Counted from the first letter of the stretch, positions 18,401-24,984 are shown. The stretch: DNA of 32,750 nt from Pelagibacterium sp. (GCA_002723255.1 PBNW01000013.1:66628-99377), one strand, 5' to 3'. Translations and numbers: made by a program. The notes: generated by a model not told the origin, from the letters alone.

Positions 18401-19541
18401 CCACGGCTTCATCTGCCTGTTCGAGAGTCTCGGTGGCGGCCTGAAGCGCTGTATTGGCCAGATCGAGCTGCGCCTGGACCGATTGCGCATTGGCCTCGGC
18501 CAGATCCACATCCACCTCGAGCTGCTGAAGCTCTGTAAGTGCATCCTGCACCGCATTTACTGCCGCCGTGTGCTCGGCCTGTGCCGCAAGCAGGGCAGCA
18601 TCGGCGTCCTCGTCGGCCTCGACAGCCAGTCCGTGGGCCAGGGCCGCATCTTCGCGGACGTCGACTGCCGCGGCATAGGCGTTGGCGTTGGCCACCGTGG
18701 GATCGGCCTGGAATGTCGCCAAGGCCGCAGCCTCGATCGCCTGGGCGGATGCAAGCTGCGCAGCAGCCAGCGTTACCGCGTCCTGGGTGGTCGCCGCCAT
18801 TGTTTGGGCGGTCTGCATCGTAGCAAGCTTGGCGACCGCATCGGCTTGGGCCGAGGTCACCGTGGGAAGATGGGCGTCCCGCGCGGCGATGGTCGATGTC
18901 AGCGCGGCGCCGGCACCGTCGGCACCAGACTGCGCAGCGGCGTGATCTGCGACGGCCTGATCGTAAGCCGCCAGCGCGTCTGCCTGGGCCGTAATCGCGG
19001 CCGTGAGCGCCGCGTCTGCGGCATCGTACGCCGCTTGCGCATCGGCTTGCGCATCGCCGATGGAGGCGCGCAGCGCGAGGGCCTCGGCGCGCAGCGCCAT
19101 GACCGAGTCGGTGATCTGCAGGGCCTCGGCCCCCGTGATGCCGACCGAGGCGAGAGCTGCGGTTATGGCGGCAGGGTTGTCGATCGATTGATCGGCAATG
19201 ATATTGGAAATGACGCGCGGCTGACTGTCGTAAACCGAGCCGTCGAACTGCTCATAGCTGGTGGGCTGGCCGGTGCGCGGGTTGGCTTCGGCGGGATTGT
19301 AATCGGGTGTCAACAGCCGTGTCATGGCTTCGTCGCCCGCACCGAACTGAATCATGTCGGGCTGGAAATTGTTGAAGCTGCTATCAACCGTGCGGAGCCC
19401 GAAGGGCAGCAACGGGCTTGAGACCAGTTGCTCAAGGGCTTCGCGCGGATCGACACCTTGTTCGATCAGCGCCGAATGTTCTTCGGCGATCTTGATTTGT
19501 TTGAGAATGAAGTCGAGGTCGTTCCGATCGAGCTTAGCCAT
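12429..19541 (-). CDS. Giant RTX haem peroxidase (animal-type, MopA-like), type I secreted
   Basis: A 2370-residue extracellular enzyme. An N-terminal lead (1-139) is followed by an Ala-rich coiled-coil insert (about 140-418), then an animal-type haem peroxidase domain (to about 1080). Residues aligned by eye with myeloperoxidase look intact: Gln451, Asp454 and distal His455 in GQFFDHGLDL, catalytic Arg699 and Glu702 in GRGNEN, EHNR (716-719), proximal His818 in RFGHSM, and Asn1006 in LNAVDFWIGG. RTX blocks lie at about 1151-1291, 1474-1508, 1760-1853 and 2084-2201, an Ig-like domain at about 1648-1751, and an acidic linker near 2041-2071. The C-terminus ELTGNHALTASDFNI fits type I export. 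The start at 19541 has AGGGA upstream. This architecture resembles MopA-type Mn(II)-oxidising peroxidases of Aurantimonas and Erythrobacter; the actual substrate is unknown. The only cysteine I see is in the acidic linker (2057). Confidence 0.92.
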   Translation of the reverse strand: MAKLDRNDLDFILKQIKIAEEHSALIEQGVDPREALEQLVSSPLLPFGLRTVDSSFNNFQPDMIQFGAGDEAMTRLLTPDYNPAEANPRTGQPTSYEQFDGSVYDSQPRVISNIIADQSIDNPAAITAALASVGITGAEALQITDSVMALRAEALALRASIGDAQADAQAAYDAADAALTAAITAQADALAAYDQAVADHAAAQSGADGAGAALTSTIAARDAHLPTVTSAQADAVAKLATMQTAQTMAATTQDAVTLAAAQLASAQAIEAAALATFQADPTVANANAYAAAVDVREDAALAHGLAVEADEDADAALLAAQAEHTAAVNAVQDALTELQQLEVDVDLAEANAQSVQAQLDLANTALQAATETLEQADEAVATATAARDAVPLGEAATAAAEAAADAADAATIAELTEHGVSMDEANVFIKNIAADLGDTASFNGFMTIFGQFFDHGLDLTAKGGSGTVYIPLHPDDPLYDPESFTNFMVLTRATNEPGADGVVGTGDDVRDHRNETTPWTDLNQVYTSNPSHQVFLREYVMVDGKPVATGLMLEGEAGGPPTWADIKEQAREMLGIALDDLNVHSVPLLATDLYGEFLRGANGLPQIVTANGLIEGNLDAPIDALDSLSAGRAFLNDIAHNAVPGSYTVSQGAGGTVTGTKTADPDDEIGNEIIPNMFGGNATYDDELLDKHFIVGDGRGNENIVLTAVHTMFHGEHNRQVDAIKASVIAEGDLAFLNEWLLVEVTEVPADLSSLVWDGERLFQASRFSTEMVYQHLVFEEFVRAIAPQIDPFVFSNSVEIDAAIYEEFAQVVYRFGHSMLAENVEMLKFAGGAASPEEMGLIDAFLNPMAFAEAGASAEEAAGAILRGMTRQAGNEIDEFMTGALRNNLVGLPLDLAALNIARARETGIPSLNEARRQIYSQTNDSYLKPYSSWADYAQNIKNPLSIVNFIAAYGTHTSILDATTAEEKRDAAWALVFGEEGAPADRLDFLNSTGAWATQETGLNAVDFWIGGLAEALMPFGGMLGSTFTFVFELQIQNLQNGDRFYYLSRTQGLNLLTELESDSFADLIRRNTDTEDTGLHINGSAFQTADYVIEMDQSKQYNEGLGTADPTRETDVISAVTGTDSLVVRRDLDNDGDIDFIQYTGGEHVVIGGTNEDDSIIGGAGDDTIWGEGGNDTIEGGYGVDHIHGGDGDDIITDSGTDIGDADVIKGEGGDDVINGGMGLDLIFGGDGQDVLSGGSEDKAIFGGQGDDFIRSASGGGGVIFGNEGSDWMEGQGNMNTLSGDNSELFFNSRVIGHDIMLSGENDTDFDAESGDDIMVQGIGINRSNGMAGFDWTTFQDNNYAADADMNVSIFVNQQNNILRDRYDLVEGLSGWDHDDKLTGREVVTGAYDAFGNAAQVDPDAPIESFSNALLEKNLHLIDGLADLVAHLERFEVWNPHNLDIPTDEEADDGAVPTVIDPNGLHETAVMDTSDGSDILLGGGGSDEIRGMAGNDIIDGDKWLSVRIAISDENGVEFATASRLTGQVHDLTGNVLFEGQTLASLLFSREIRPSQLEAKREILDGGQQGDIDTAVYWDVLENYEITRNDDGSITVNHVEQTAGAIDPASGRNLEAEGTDRLFNIEQLRFADGTFTIDQLLPPPNSPATGLPVISDTTPTEGQVLTVDTSSIADANGLGALSYQWQVSDDGGTSWQNISAVVGGTSAQFAPNNGLFGLGGQVGDILRVQVSFTDALGNPEVLVSQATAVVGEDWDGTPLFNNTFDGTAGDDIADGVNPQNFGFFTLGGNDTLNGNGGNDVLNGLGGNDAINGGAGDDIINGGAGTDTITQTSTDGRDRINGGAGTDNYVLNGVAGSETFRIYAVTGAQNAAIAAALSTSLGVSFAAGTEIVVTRTVGGVETLIAELDNIEEVRVNTLNVTVDNNNGGLDTGGNGGDIIQVVGNFNPTSLDFSTITIDGMAGNDIVDITSLQSEHRIVFRSNGGNDTIVGALRPQDVIELPEGTTEHTSSTADGVTTISFGENTVTFATPTDGDPEVRTATGHEDAEEDDHSDDDCNSDDDDAIQTPDAGTPQVAAAPIVGSASADVLVGTMGKDLIFGLGGVDYIVAGTDADTIRGDEGDDFIYAEEGRDVVFAGDDDDDVFGGGGDDALYGEDGDDWISGDAGHDMLDGGMGDDTVFGGGGTDMFIARNGDGDDHYDGGAGSDTLDMGSMTGNLSVDLGTGTGGRGSVVGTNSGTDTLYGIENVTTGSGSDTITASTAVNVMDGGSGEDIFVFSSIAAADGDTIVGFEAGDRLDLSGIDANGGLAGVQSFTLVSGQASAPGQLTVSHESREDGDFTIVSGNTGGDEDPEFRIELTGNHALTASDFNI
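18290..19120 (-). other. Ala-rich coiled-coil insert within the peroxidase gene
   Basis: Codes roughly residues 140-418 of the peroxidase, almost entirely Ala, Gln, Asp, Glu and Thr in helix-forming runs such as AQADALAAYDQAVADHAAAQ. It separates the NIIADQSIDNPAA stretch from the distal-haem segment at 455, so it splits the peroxidase fold rather than flanking it. A long antiparallel helical stalk protruding from the enzyme is the likely shape (inference). Confidence 0.7.
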
Positions 19542-19561
19542 TTCAGTTCCCTGTCCTTTGT

Positions 19562-19576
19562 CGTGGTTGCACCACG
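19562..19576 (-). promoter_or_regulatory. Leader hairpin upstream of the peroxidase start
   Basis: CGTGGT-TGC-ACCACG, a perfect 6-bp stem with a 3-nt loop, 21-35 nt before the peroxidase ATG and just upstream of its AGGGA ribosome site. It could protect the leader of a long mRNA or tune translation. Confidence 0.35.
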
Positions 19577-19667
19577 CCCAAATTGTTCATCTTGGACTGG
19601 ATGTTCGCTGAAATGGCGGCCTTAGGTAATGACAGATGGTCTGACGGAGTAGGGGGGCTTAGGTCCG

Positions 19668-19698
19668 AAATTATACTGGACCTTGGTCCAGCGTTCCA
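19668..19698 (-). promoter_or_regulatory. Peroxidase promoter with palindromic operator in the spacer
   Basis: On the minus strand a consensus -10 hexamer TATAAT lies at 19675-19670. Seventeen bases upstream is a weak -35, TGGAAC, at 19698-19693. The perfect palindrome CTGGACC-TT-GGTCCAG (19676-19691) fills the spacer between them. A second arm pair, AGGTCC (19661-19666) with GGACCT (19678-19683), overlaps it. The predicted transcript has a leader of about 120 nt. A weak -35 with an operator in the spacer suggests regulator-dependent transcription; the divergent NarL-type system is the obvious candidate. The rest of the 256-nt gap (19542-19797) shows no other clear promoter for the kinase. 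Confidence 0.55.
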
Positions 19699-19797
19699 GG
19701 TTTCACTTGCGTTTTGTCAAGGAATGTTTGCCTGCGGTGGTAAAACTGAAGTAATTCTGTAGTTGGAGGATGTACCATTCAGACGGCATCGAGCGGC

Positions 19798-21264
19798 TTG
19801 ACGGGAGTGAGGGAGGATTTGGAACACGCACAAACCGTGGCGAGACCGCCGGGCTCGTGGCACAGGCTTTGGCTCGGTTTGTGGGGCCGGCGCAGCCTGA
19901 TTGAGCAGTTCAGCCTGGCGGGCGGCGCTGTGATGATTGTGGTCATGATCATCACTGGAACGGTCATAGCAAACTTCGTGCGCTCGAACGCGCTTTATCA
20001 TCGGGCAGTGGCGACGGCTCTGTTCGTCGACAGTTCCATCGTCAGTCATCTGGGGGAGTTGCGGAGTGGGGGAGACATCACTGACGAGGCGCATGCCCAA
20101 CTCGACAGTCTGTTCGATACGAGCGCATTTGCCGATCGGGTTCCTTATCTGGACATTTGGCGCGCCGACGGGACGGTGCTCTATTCCAATTCCGAAGGTC
20201 TGATCGGTGAGCAGTTCGAATTGCCGCCCGGCGCCGTGCGGGCCTTCAATGGCATGGTGGTCGCGCTTGAGACCGACCTTTCGGCACAAGAGCACGTCTC
20301 GCGTGGATTCCAGCGCACATATACTGAAATCTACACCCCGATACACGGTGCGGATGGAGAGATTATTGCCGTGTCGGAAATTCACGAAGCCTCGAGCGAT
20401 ATCGGGGAGACACTGGCCGCCGCTTCGATTCGCAGTTGGGCCGCGGTGGGCTTTGCCTGTCTTGCCTTCTATCTGGCGCTGTTCGCGCTGGTCTGGCGCG
20501 CTTCCCAAAGGCTCGAGCGGCAGGAAAAATCCCTGTCTGCGCAATTGGTGCAAACCCAGATTCTTGCCGACCGCAACCAGGCTCTGCGCGAACAGGCCCT
20601 TTCAGCCTCTCGTCTGCTGACCGAACACAATGACCATTTTCTCAGCGCGCTGGGAGCCGATCTTCACGATGGGCCCAGTCAGTTGATCAGCTACGCGGTT
20701 CTCAAGGTCGAAAAGGCCCGAAGGGCAAAAACTCGGGAGGCTCTGTATTCGGAGCTTGGTGAAATCGAAACCAATCTGACGTCGGCCCTCAACGATGTGC
20801 GCAATATCGCCCACGGTCTGGTCTTGCCCCAGATCGAGGAAGGGACATTGGCGGATGCGGTTGCTCACGCAATTCATATCCACAAGGACAGGACAAACAT
20901 GACCGTAGAGGCCGATCTGGCATTGGGTGACGCACGGCCGGACCGGTCGAGCCGATCCAACCGGTCGATCAATATCTGTGTGTTTCGATTTGTTCAGGAG
21001 GGGCTCAACAATGCCTATCGTCACGGCGTCGGCGACAACGCGCGGGTAGAGGCAACCCTGGATGCCCGGGATATGTTGGATATCCGGGTGGTGTCTTATG
21101 GACGCAAGTCAACACCGGGGTCGGTTTCCCTGCCGGGGATCGGCCTCAAGGGGCTCAAGGCCCGGATCAACGCGCTTGGTGGCGAACTGCGCTTTTCGCG
21201 CCTGGACGAGGTCAGTGTGCTCGAGATGTCGATTGATTTGCGGGGACAGGCGGCTCATGTCTAA
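19798..21264 (+). CDS. NarX/DegS-like sensor histidine kinase (HisKA_3 type)
   Basis: A 488-residue inner-membrane sensor. Two membrane helices (about residues 40-65 and 214-236) enclose a periplasmic sensor region of about 150 residues that I cannot assign to a named fold. A short coiled coil (about 238-280) leads to the phosphoacceptor His290 in ADLHDGPSQLI, the pattern of HisKA_3 kinases that pair with NarL-type regulators. The ATPase has an N-box (FVQEGLNNAYRHG, Asn404/405) and a G2 box (PGIGLKGLKARI). However, the G1 box that normally reads DxGxG is SYGRK (433-437), missing the adenine-contacting Asp. The start is uncertain: TTG 19798, GTG 19807 and GTG 19834 are in frame and none has a strong ribosome site. 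Its stop overlaps the partner regulator by 8 nt, and the pair is divergent from the peroxidase. Confidence 0.88.
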   Translation: MTGVREDLEHAQTVARPPGSWHRLWLGLWGRRSLIEQFSLAGGAVMIVVMIITGTVIANFVRSNALYHRAVATALFVDSSIVSHLGELRSGGDITDEAHAQLDSLFDTSAFADRVPYLDIWRADGTVLYSNSEGLIGEQFELPPGAVRAFNGMVVALETDLSAQEHVSRGFQRTYTEIYTPIHGADGEIIAVSEIHEASSDIGETLAAASIRSWAAVGFACLAFYLALFALVWRASQRLERQEKSLSAQLVQTQILADRNQALREQALSASRLLTEHNDHFLSALGADLHDGPSQLISYAVLKVEKARRAKTREALYSELGEIETNLTSALNDVRNIAHGLVLPQIEEGTLADAVAHAIHIHKDRTNMTVEADLALGDARPDRSSRSNRSINICVFRFVQEGLNNAYRHGVGDNARVEATLDARDMLDIRVVSYGRKSTPGSVSLPGIGLKGLKARINALGGELRFSRLDEVSVLEMSIDLRGQAAHV

Positions 21265-21907
21265 GCGGCGTATCGTCATTGTCGACGATCATCCGATCTT
21301 CCGGTCGGGATTGACACAGACACTCGAACTCGAGCCAGATTTCGATGTGGTCGCGCAAGGCGAAGACGGCACCGAGGCAGTTACGCTTGCTGGGCGCCAT
21401 CGGCCCGATATGCTCCTGCTGGACGTGGCCATGATAACAGGTGGCGTAGATGCCATTGCCGACGTGCTTAAGGTCAGTCCCAACACGCTGGTTGTCATGC
21501 TAACGGCATCGGCAAGGGTCAATGACGTTTCCCGTTCGCTCGATCTGGGTGCCGTTAGCTATCTGCTCAAGGGCACCACGGCGAACGAGTTGCTCCATGC
21601 CATAAAGGAGATCTTTGACGGTCGCGTGCAGATATCGCCTCGGCTGCTTGGCGATCTCATGAGCCAGCAACAGATCCATGCCCTCTCGCCCGAGCAGGAG
21701 GCTATTGCCAAGCTGACCGATCAGGAGGCCCGGGTGCTCCGGCTCGTCAGCCAGGGCTTCAGCAACGCCGAGATCGGCAAGACCCTCGAGGTGCAGGAAA
21801 AGACGGTCAAGTTCCACCTCTCGAACATTTTTGACAAGCTGGAGGTACGCAATCGCGTGGAAGCGGCCCTGCTAGCCCAACGTGCATGGCGCGACACAGG
21901 CAGGTGA
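21257..21907 (+). CDS. NarL/FixJ-type response regulator, partner of the kinase
   Basis: A 216-residue regulator. The receiver domain has Asp10/Asp11, phosphoacceptor Asp56 (LLLDVAMITGG, lacking the usual Pro after the Met), Thr83 and Lys105. The C-terminal LuxR-type helix-turn-helix reads LTDQEARVLRLVSQGFSNAE with recognition helix EKTVKFHLSNI. ATG 21257 overlaps the kinase's last codons (8 nt), so the two are translationally coupled, a classic two-component pair. The likely target is the palindrome in the peroxidase promoter, based on proximity and on the copy of the motif upstream of the second regulator. Confidence 0.92.
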   Translation: MSKRRIVIVDDHPIFRSGLTQTLELEPDFDVVAQGEDGTEAVTLAGRHRPDMLLLDVAMITGGVDAIADVLKVSPNTLVVMLTASARVNDVSRSLDLGAVSYLLKGTTANELLHAIKEIFDGRVQISPRLLGDLMSQQQIHALSPEQEAIAKLTDQEARVLRLVSQGFSNAEIGKTLEVQEKTVKFHLSNIFDKLEVRNRVEAALLAQRAWRDTGR

Positions 21908-21963
21908 GGCGGGTCGTCCCACAGGATGTGTCAGTGGCTGATGGCGTAAACAGATAGCTGCAA

Positions 21964-22410
21964 TCAGATTTCGAGATATTCAGGATATTGCTGGCCGACC
22001 CAATCAAGCATTGAAAGCGTTTTGGAGAGGTGTTCCCGCATGGCCTCGATGGCGGCCGCCGGGTCTTCGGCAGCAATGCCGTCGATGATTTTTTCATGCA
22101 GGGCGACGACACGTTCCATGCCGATATTGGGCAGATTGAGCATGCGCAGGCGGTCGAGATGGCCACTGTGGCGGCGCAGGATCGGCCAGAGTTCGAGGAT
22201 ATCGGCGTGACGGAAGATCGCGTGGTGGAACTCGCGGTCTGCGATCAGGAACGCAGCGTGTTCCTTCTGATTGGCTCTGTCGCGGACATCGGCATTGGCG
22301 GCGCGCAGGTCAGCAACGGCTGCTTTGTTTGCGGTTTCCGCGAGAACGCGCACATTAGTGTATCTGAAGCAAGTGCGTGCTGAATTTCTGTGCGGTAGCA
22401 CCTTTGACAA
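21964..22410 (-). pseudogene. GntR-family (FCD) regulator remnant lacking its DNA-binding domain
   Basis: Up to 148 codons encode most of an FCD ligand-binding domain: LIADREFHHAIFRHADILEL, then RHSGHLDRLRML and HEKIIDGIAAEDPAAAIEAMREHL. These are the usual metal- and ligand-binding helices of FadR-subfamily regulators. No winged helix-turn-helix precedes it. The frame opens with an unrelated stretch from TTG 22410, and only 14 nt separate it from the oxidase gene, so about 70-80 N-terminal residues are gone. GntR/FCD regulators such as CsiR/LhgR normally control L-2-hydroxyglutarate genes, so this is probably the decayed local regulator. A functional half-protein is unlikely. Confidence 0.7.
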
Positions 22411-22424
22411 GCAGAGAAGCGCTC

Positions 22425-23645
22425 TTATCGGCGTGAGGTGGCGGTAGGACGGTCGGCCTGTAGTCGGTCGACAATCATGTCGGCGATCGGCAAGGCCGAT
22501 GTTGCGGCCGGGGAGGGCGCGTTGCAGACATGAAGCTGTCGTGGGCTGTCGAGAAAAAGAAAATCATGGATGAGCGTTCCGTCTGTCGCTACTGCTTGTG
22601 CCCGGATTCCCGCGCTCATCGGCTGCAGGTCGTCCAGATCAAGAGAGGGGCAGTATTTCTGGCAGGCGCGCAGATAGCGCGCCTTGGAAACCGAATCCAT
22701 CATTTCGGCGACACCGGATTTCAGGTTTGCCCTGATTGAGCGCCAGAAGCCGGGAAAACTGGCATATGAAGCGATGTCACGGATCGAGACCGAAAATTTC
22801 GGATAGCCTTCGCGCGCAAATCCCAGCACGGCATTTGGGCCGACCGTGAGACGTCCATTGATCATCGGGGTAAGGTGGATGCCCAGAAACGGCAGGTCGG
22901 GATCGGGAACGGGGTAAATCATGGCGTGGCAAAGGTCGGAGCGCTCCTGACGGACTTTATAGTACTCGCCTCTGAACGGCACGATCTGGTGGGTCGGATT
23001 GAGCCCTGCCATTCTGGCAAGGCGATCCGATTGCAGGCCTGCGCAAGCGACCAACTTCTTCGCCCGAATTGTCCGGTCGTTGAGCTCCACCCGAACCGCA
23101 TCGTCATCCTCTGATATGGCCATAACGGAGTTGTTGAGCAGGAGCGAGCCGCCCATTTTGACAAAGGCTTCGGCCAGCTTTCTCACCACCTCGAGATAGT
23201 CGACGATCGCCGCGGCGGGAACAAACAGGGCCTTTGTGCCCGCGATATGAGGTTCGCGCTCGGCGATGTCACCTGCCGATAGAGATTCAGTCACGATACC
23301 GTTCAGCTTGGCGCGGTGCCAAAGGGCATCGAGGCGCTGTTCTTCGAGAGAAGTTGTTGCGACAATCAGCTTGCCGCGCTCTTCGAATGCGATGCCGTGT
23401 TCACGGCAAAACGCTTTGGTCCGGCGCTCGCCTTCCGCACACAGTCTGGCTTTCAGACTCCCTGGCGCGTAGTAGATTCCGGAATGTATGACCCCGCTAT
23501 TGTGTCCGGTCTGGTGCCGGCCGAGTTCGGCCTCCTTTTCCACAAGAACCACGCCCGCATCGGGAAAACGATCGGCCAGCGCATGGGCCGTTGCCACCCC
23601 CACAATGCCGCCACCAATGACGCAATAGTCATAGTCGATGCCCAA
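22425..23645 (-). CDS. lhgO: L-2-hydroxyglutarate oxidase/dehydrogenase
   Basis: A 406-residue FAD-dependent oxidoreductase of the DAO family that oxidises L-2-hydroxyglutarate to 2-oxoglutarate, passing electrons to the membrane quinone pool. The N-terminal FAD-binding motif is CVIGGGIVGVATAHALADRF. Other family marks are HQTGHNSGVIHSGIYY, ACAGLQSDRLA, VPFRGEYYKV and the C-terminal NAPSPAATSALPIA. Length equals that of E. coli LhgO (about 420). The start is TTG 23645, with GGAG six bases upstream and an inverted repeat further up. The gene lies about 270 nt downstream of ugpC on the same strand and beside a truncated GntR gene, so it may be transcribed with the ugp operon or from its own promoter. 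Confidence 0.93.
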   Translation of the reverse strand: MGIDYDYCVIGGGIVGVATAHALADRFPDAGVVLVEKEAELGRHQTGHNSGVIHSGIYYAPGSLKARLCAEGERRTKAFCREHGIAFEERGKLIVATTSLEEQRLDALWHRAKLNGIVTESLSAGDIAEREPHIAGTKALFVPAAAIVDYLEVVRKLAEAFVKMGGSLLLNNSVMAISEDDDAVRVELNDRTIRAKKLVACAGLQSDRLARMAGLNPTHQIVPFRGEYYKVRQERSDLCHAMIYPVPDPDLPFLGIHLTPMINGRLTVGPNAVLGFAREGYPKFSVSIRDIASYASFPGFWRSIRANLKSGVAEMMDSVSKARYLRACQKYCPSLDLDDLQPMSAGIRAQAVATDGTLIHDFLFLDSPRQLHVCNAPSPAATSALPIADMIVDRLQADRPTATSRR

Positions 23646-23661
23646 GAAGATCTCCGTGAAA

Positions 23662-23682
23662 CTGGTCCCCGTGTCGGACCAG
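23662..23682. promoter_or_regulatory. Inverted repeat operator candidate in the lhgO leader
   Basis: CTGGTCC (23662-23668), seven bases, GGACCAG (23676-23682): a perfect 7-bp inverted repeat 17-37 nt before the lhgO start and next to an AT-rich ATTATT stretch. TGGTC/GACCA arms are typical of FadR-subfamily GntR operators, which fits the regulator remnant beside the gene. Since that regulator lacks its DNA-binding part, the site may now be unused or read by another GntR protein. Confidence 0.5.
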
Positions 23683-23701
23683 AATTATTGGAAAGCTCGC
23701 G

Positions 23702-23912
23702 TCACGCAACTCCCTGATGCCGCAGCAGCGGCGATCGGAGTGAATTGCCGGGGCCTTCTCCGAAGAGAGCGACCGCGTGTTCAATTGCTCTGACTGATCC
23801 GAAGCCCGCCATATCGGCAAAAAATCCTCGACGTATTTCAGGTGAGGACGCTTGCGTGCCCTATGCTGCGCCTTGGTGGCCGCGATCAAAGCCCCAACCA
23901 GATCGATGGCCT
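23702..23912 (-). other. Possible small gene or remnant with a frame break at a T6 run
   Basis: In the gap between ugpC and lhgO two overlapping minus-strand frames read like protein. The upstream one gives [20 protein letters not shown] and continues to KYVED. The other, in the -1 frame, gives FFADMAGFGSVRAIEHAVAL and continues to a TGA at 23702. They meet at six T residues (23824-23819 on the minus strand, reading T TTT TTG). No good start codon or ribosome site is seen. I do not recognise the product. It could be a decayed gene, a frameshift or chance. Nothing else is seen in this gap apart from the lhgO operator. Confidence 0.25.
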
Positions 23913-23915
23913 CAC

Positions 23916-24968
23916 CTAACGCGCATCGAAACGCTCACCGGAGTCAGTGTCGAACAGATGGAGGTGAGCATAGGGCAGATGAAGTGTCGCTGTTGCCCCG
24001 GTGTGCCATCGACTGCCAACAGCCCTCACGGTAACCAGATCCTCCATCCCGCCCAGGGCCAAATAGACCAGTGATTCCTTGCCGAGTATTTCCACGGCCT
24101 CGACTCGGCCGTTCAGAGCCAGTCCTGCTTCGGTCTCGTCGTCGAGCAAGATGTCTTCAGGGCGGATGCCGATGGTGCAGCCCGATTGAGGGAGAAAATC
24201 GGGTAGTCGGAACCCTTGCGCGGCAAGCGCCGCCGAATTGAGCAGGTTCATGCCCGGTGAGCCGATGAAGCGCGCAACGAAGGTCGTGCGGGGCCGTTCA
24301 TAGAGTTCGGTGGGTGTGCCGACCTGCTCGATGTTTCCCCCGTTCATGACAACGAGGCGATCGGCCAGGGTCATGGCCTCGAGCTGGTCGTGGGTGACGT
24401 AGATCGCCGTCGTATCGAGTGTTTTTTGCAACCGGCGGATTTCAACCCGCATCTGGCCGCGCAGCTTGGCGTCGAGATTGGAGAGGGGCTCGTCAAACAG
24501 GAAGGCGCGGGGCTTGCGAACAATGGCACGACCCATGGCGACGCGCTGGCGTTGCCCGCCGGATAGCGCTGCCGGGCGGCGCTCGAGATAGGGTTCGAGT
24601 TCGAGGATGCGGGCGGCCTCGGCCACGAGCGCCTGACGGTCCTGCTTGCCGACACCGCGGTTCTTCAATCCGTATTCGAGATTGCCGCGCACGCTCATAT
24701 GCGGATAGAGCGCGTAATTCTGGAACACCATGGCAATGTCGCGGGCGGCAGGTTCGACCGTATTGACCACGCGCCCGTCAATGGCGATCGTCCCGCTGGT
24801 GATGGTTTCAAGACCGGCAATCATGCGCAGAAGTGTCGATTTTCCGCAGCCTGACGGGCCGACCAAAACCATGAGCTCCCCTGGCTCGACGGCAAGGTCG
24901 ATGCCGTGCAGGGCCGTGACATTGCCCGAATAGACTTTCCGGGCCTGATTGATTGCAATGCTCGCCAT
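23916..24968 (-). CDS. ugpC: sn-glycerol-3-phosphate ABC transporter ATP-binding protein
   Basis: A 350-residue ATPase of the MalK/UgpC class that drives uptake by the UgpA/UgpE permease. Motifs in order: Walker [10 protein letters not shown] (about 38-46), Q-loop [10 protein letters not shown], signature [15 protein letters not shown], Walker [16 protein letters not shown] and switch His in [12 protein letters not shown]-terminal OB-fold regulatory domain follows (GIRPEDI, then [14 protein letters not shown]). Length matches E. coli UgpC (356). It starts 16 nt after the HAD gene, and the weak GGAAAC site suggests coupling. It is the last gene of the ugp operon. Confidence 0.92.
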   Translation of the reverse strand: MASIAINQARKVYSGNVTALHGIDLAVEPGELMVLVGPSGCGKSTLLRMIAGLETITSGTIAIDGRVVNTVEPAARDIAMVFQNYALYPHMSVRGNLEYGLKNRGVGKQDRQALVAEAARILELEPYLERRPAALSGGQRQRVAMGRAIVRKPRAFLFDEPLSNLDAKLRGQMRVEIRRLQKTLDTTAIYVTHDQLEAMTLADRLVVMNGGNIEQVGTPTELYERPRTTFVARFIGSPGMNLLNSAALAAQGFRLPDFLPQSGCTIGIRPEDILLDDETEAGLALNGRVEAVEILGKESLVYLALGGMEDLVTVRAVGSRWHTGATATLHLPYAHLHLFDTDSGERFDAR

Positions 24969-24984
24969 TTTGCAGTTTCCGTCT

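Noticed and set aside
19770-19904. Short frame from ATG 19770 with GGAGG just before it
   Set aside because: The GGAGG abuts the ATG, the frame overlaps the kinase N-terminus out of frame and ends after 44 residues without recognisable features; it may be a leader but I cannot support it.
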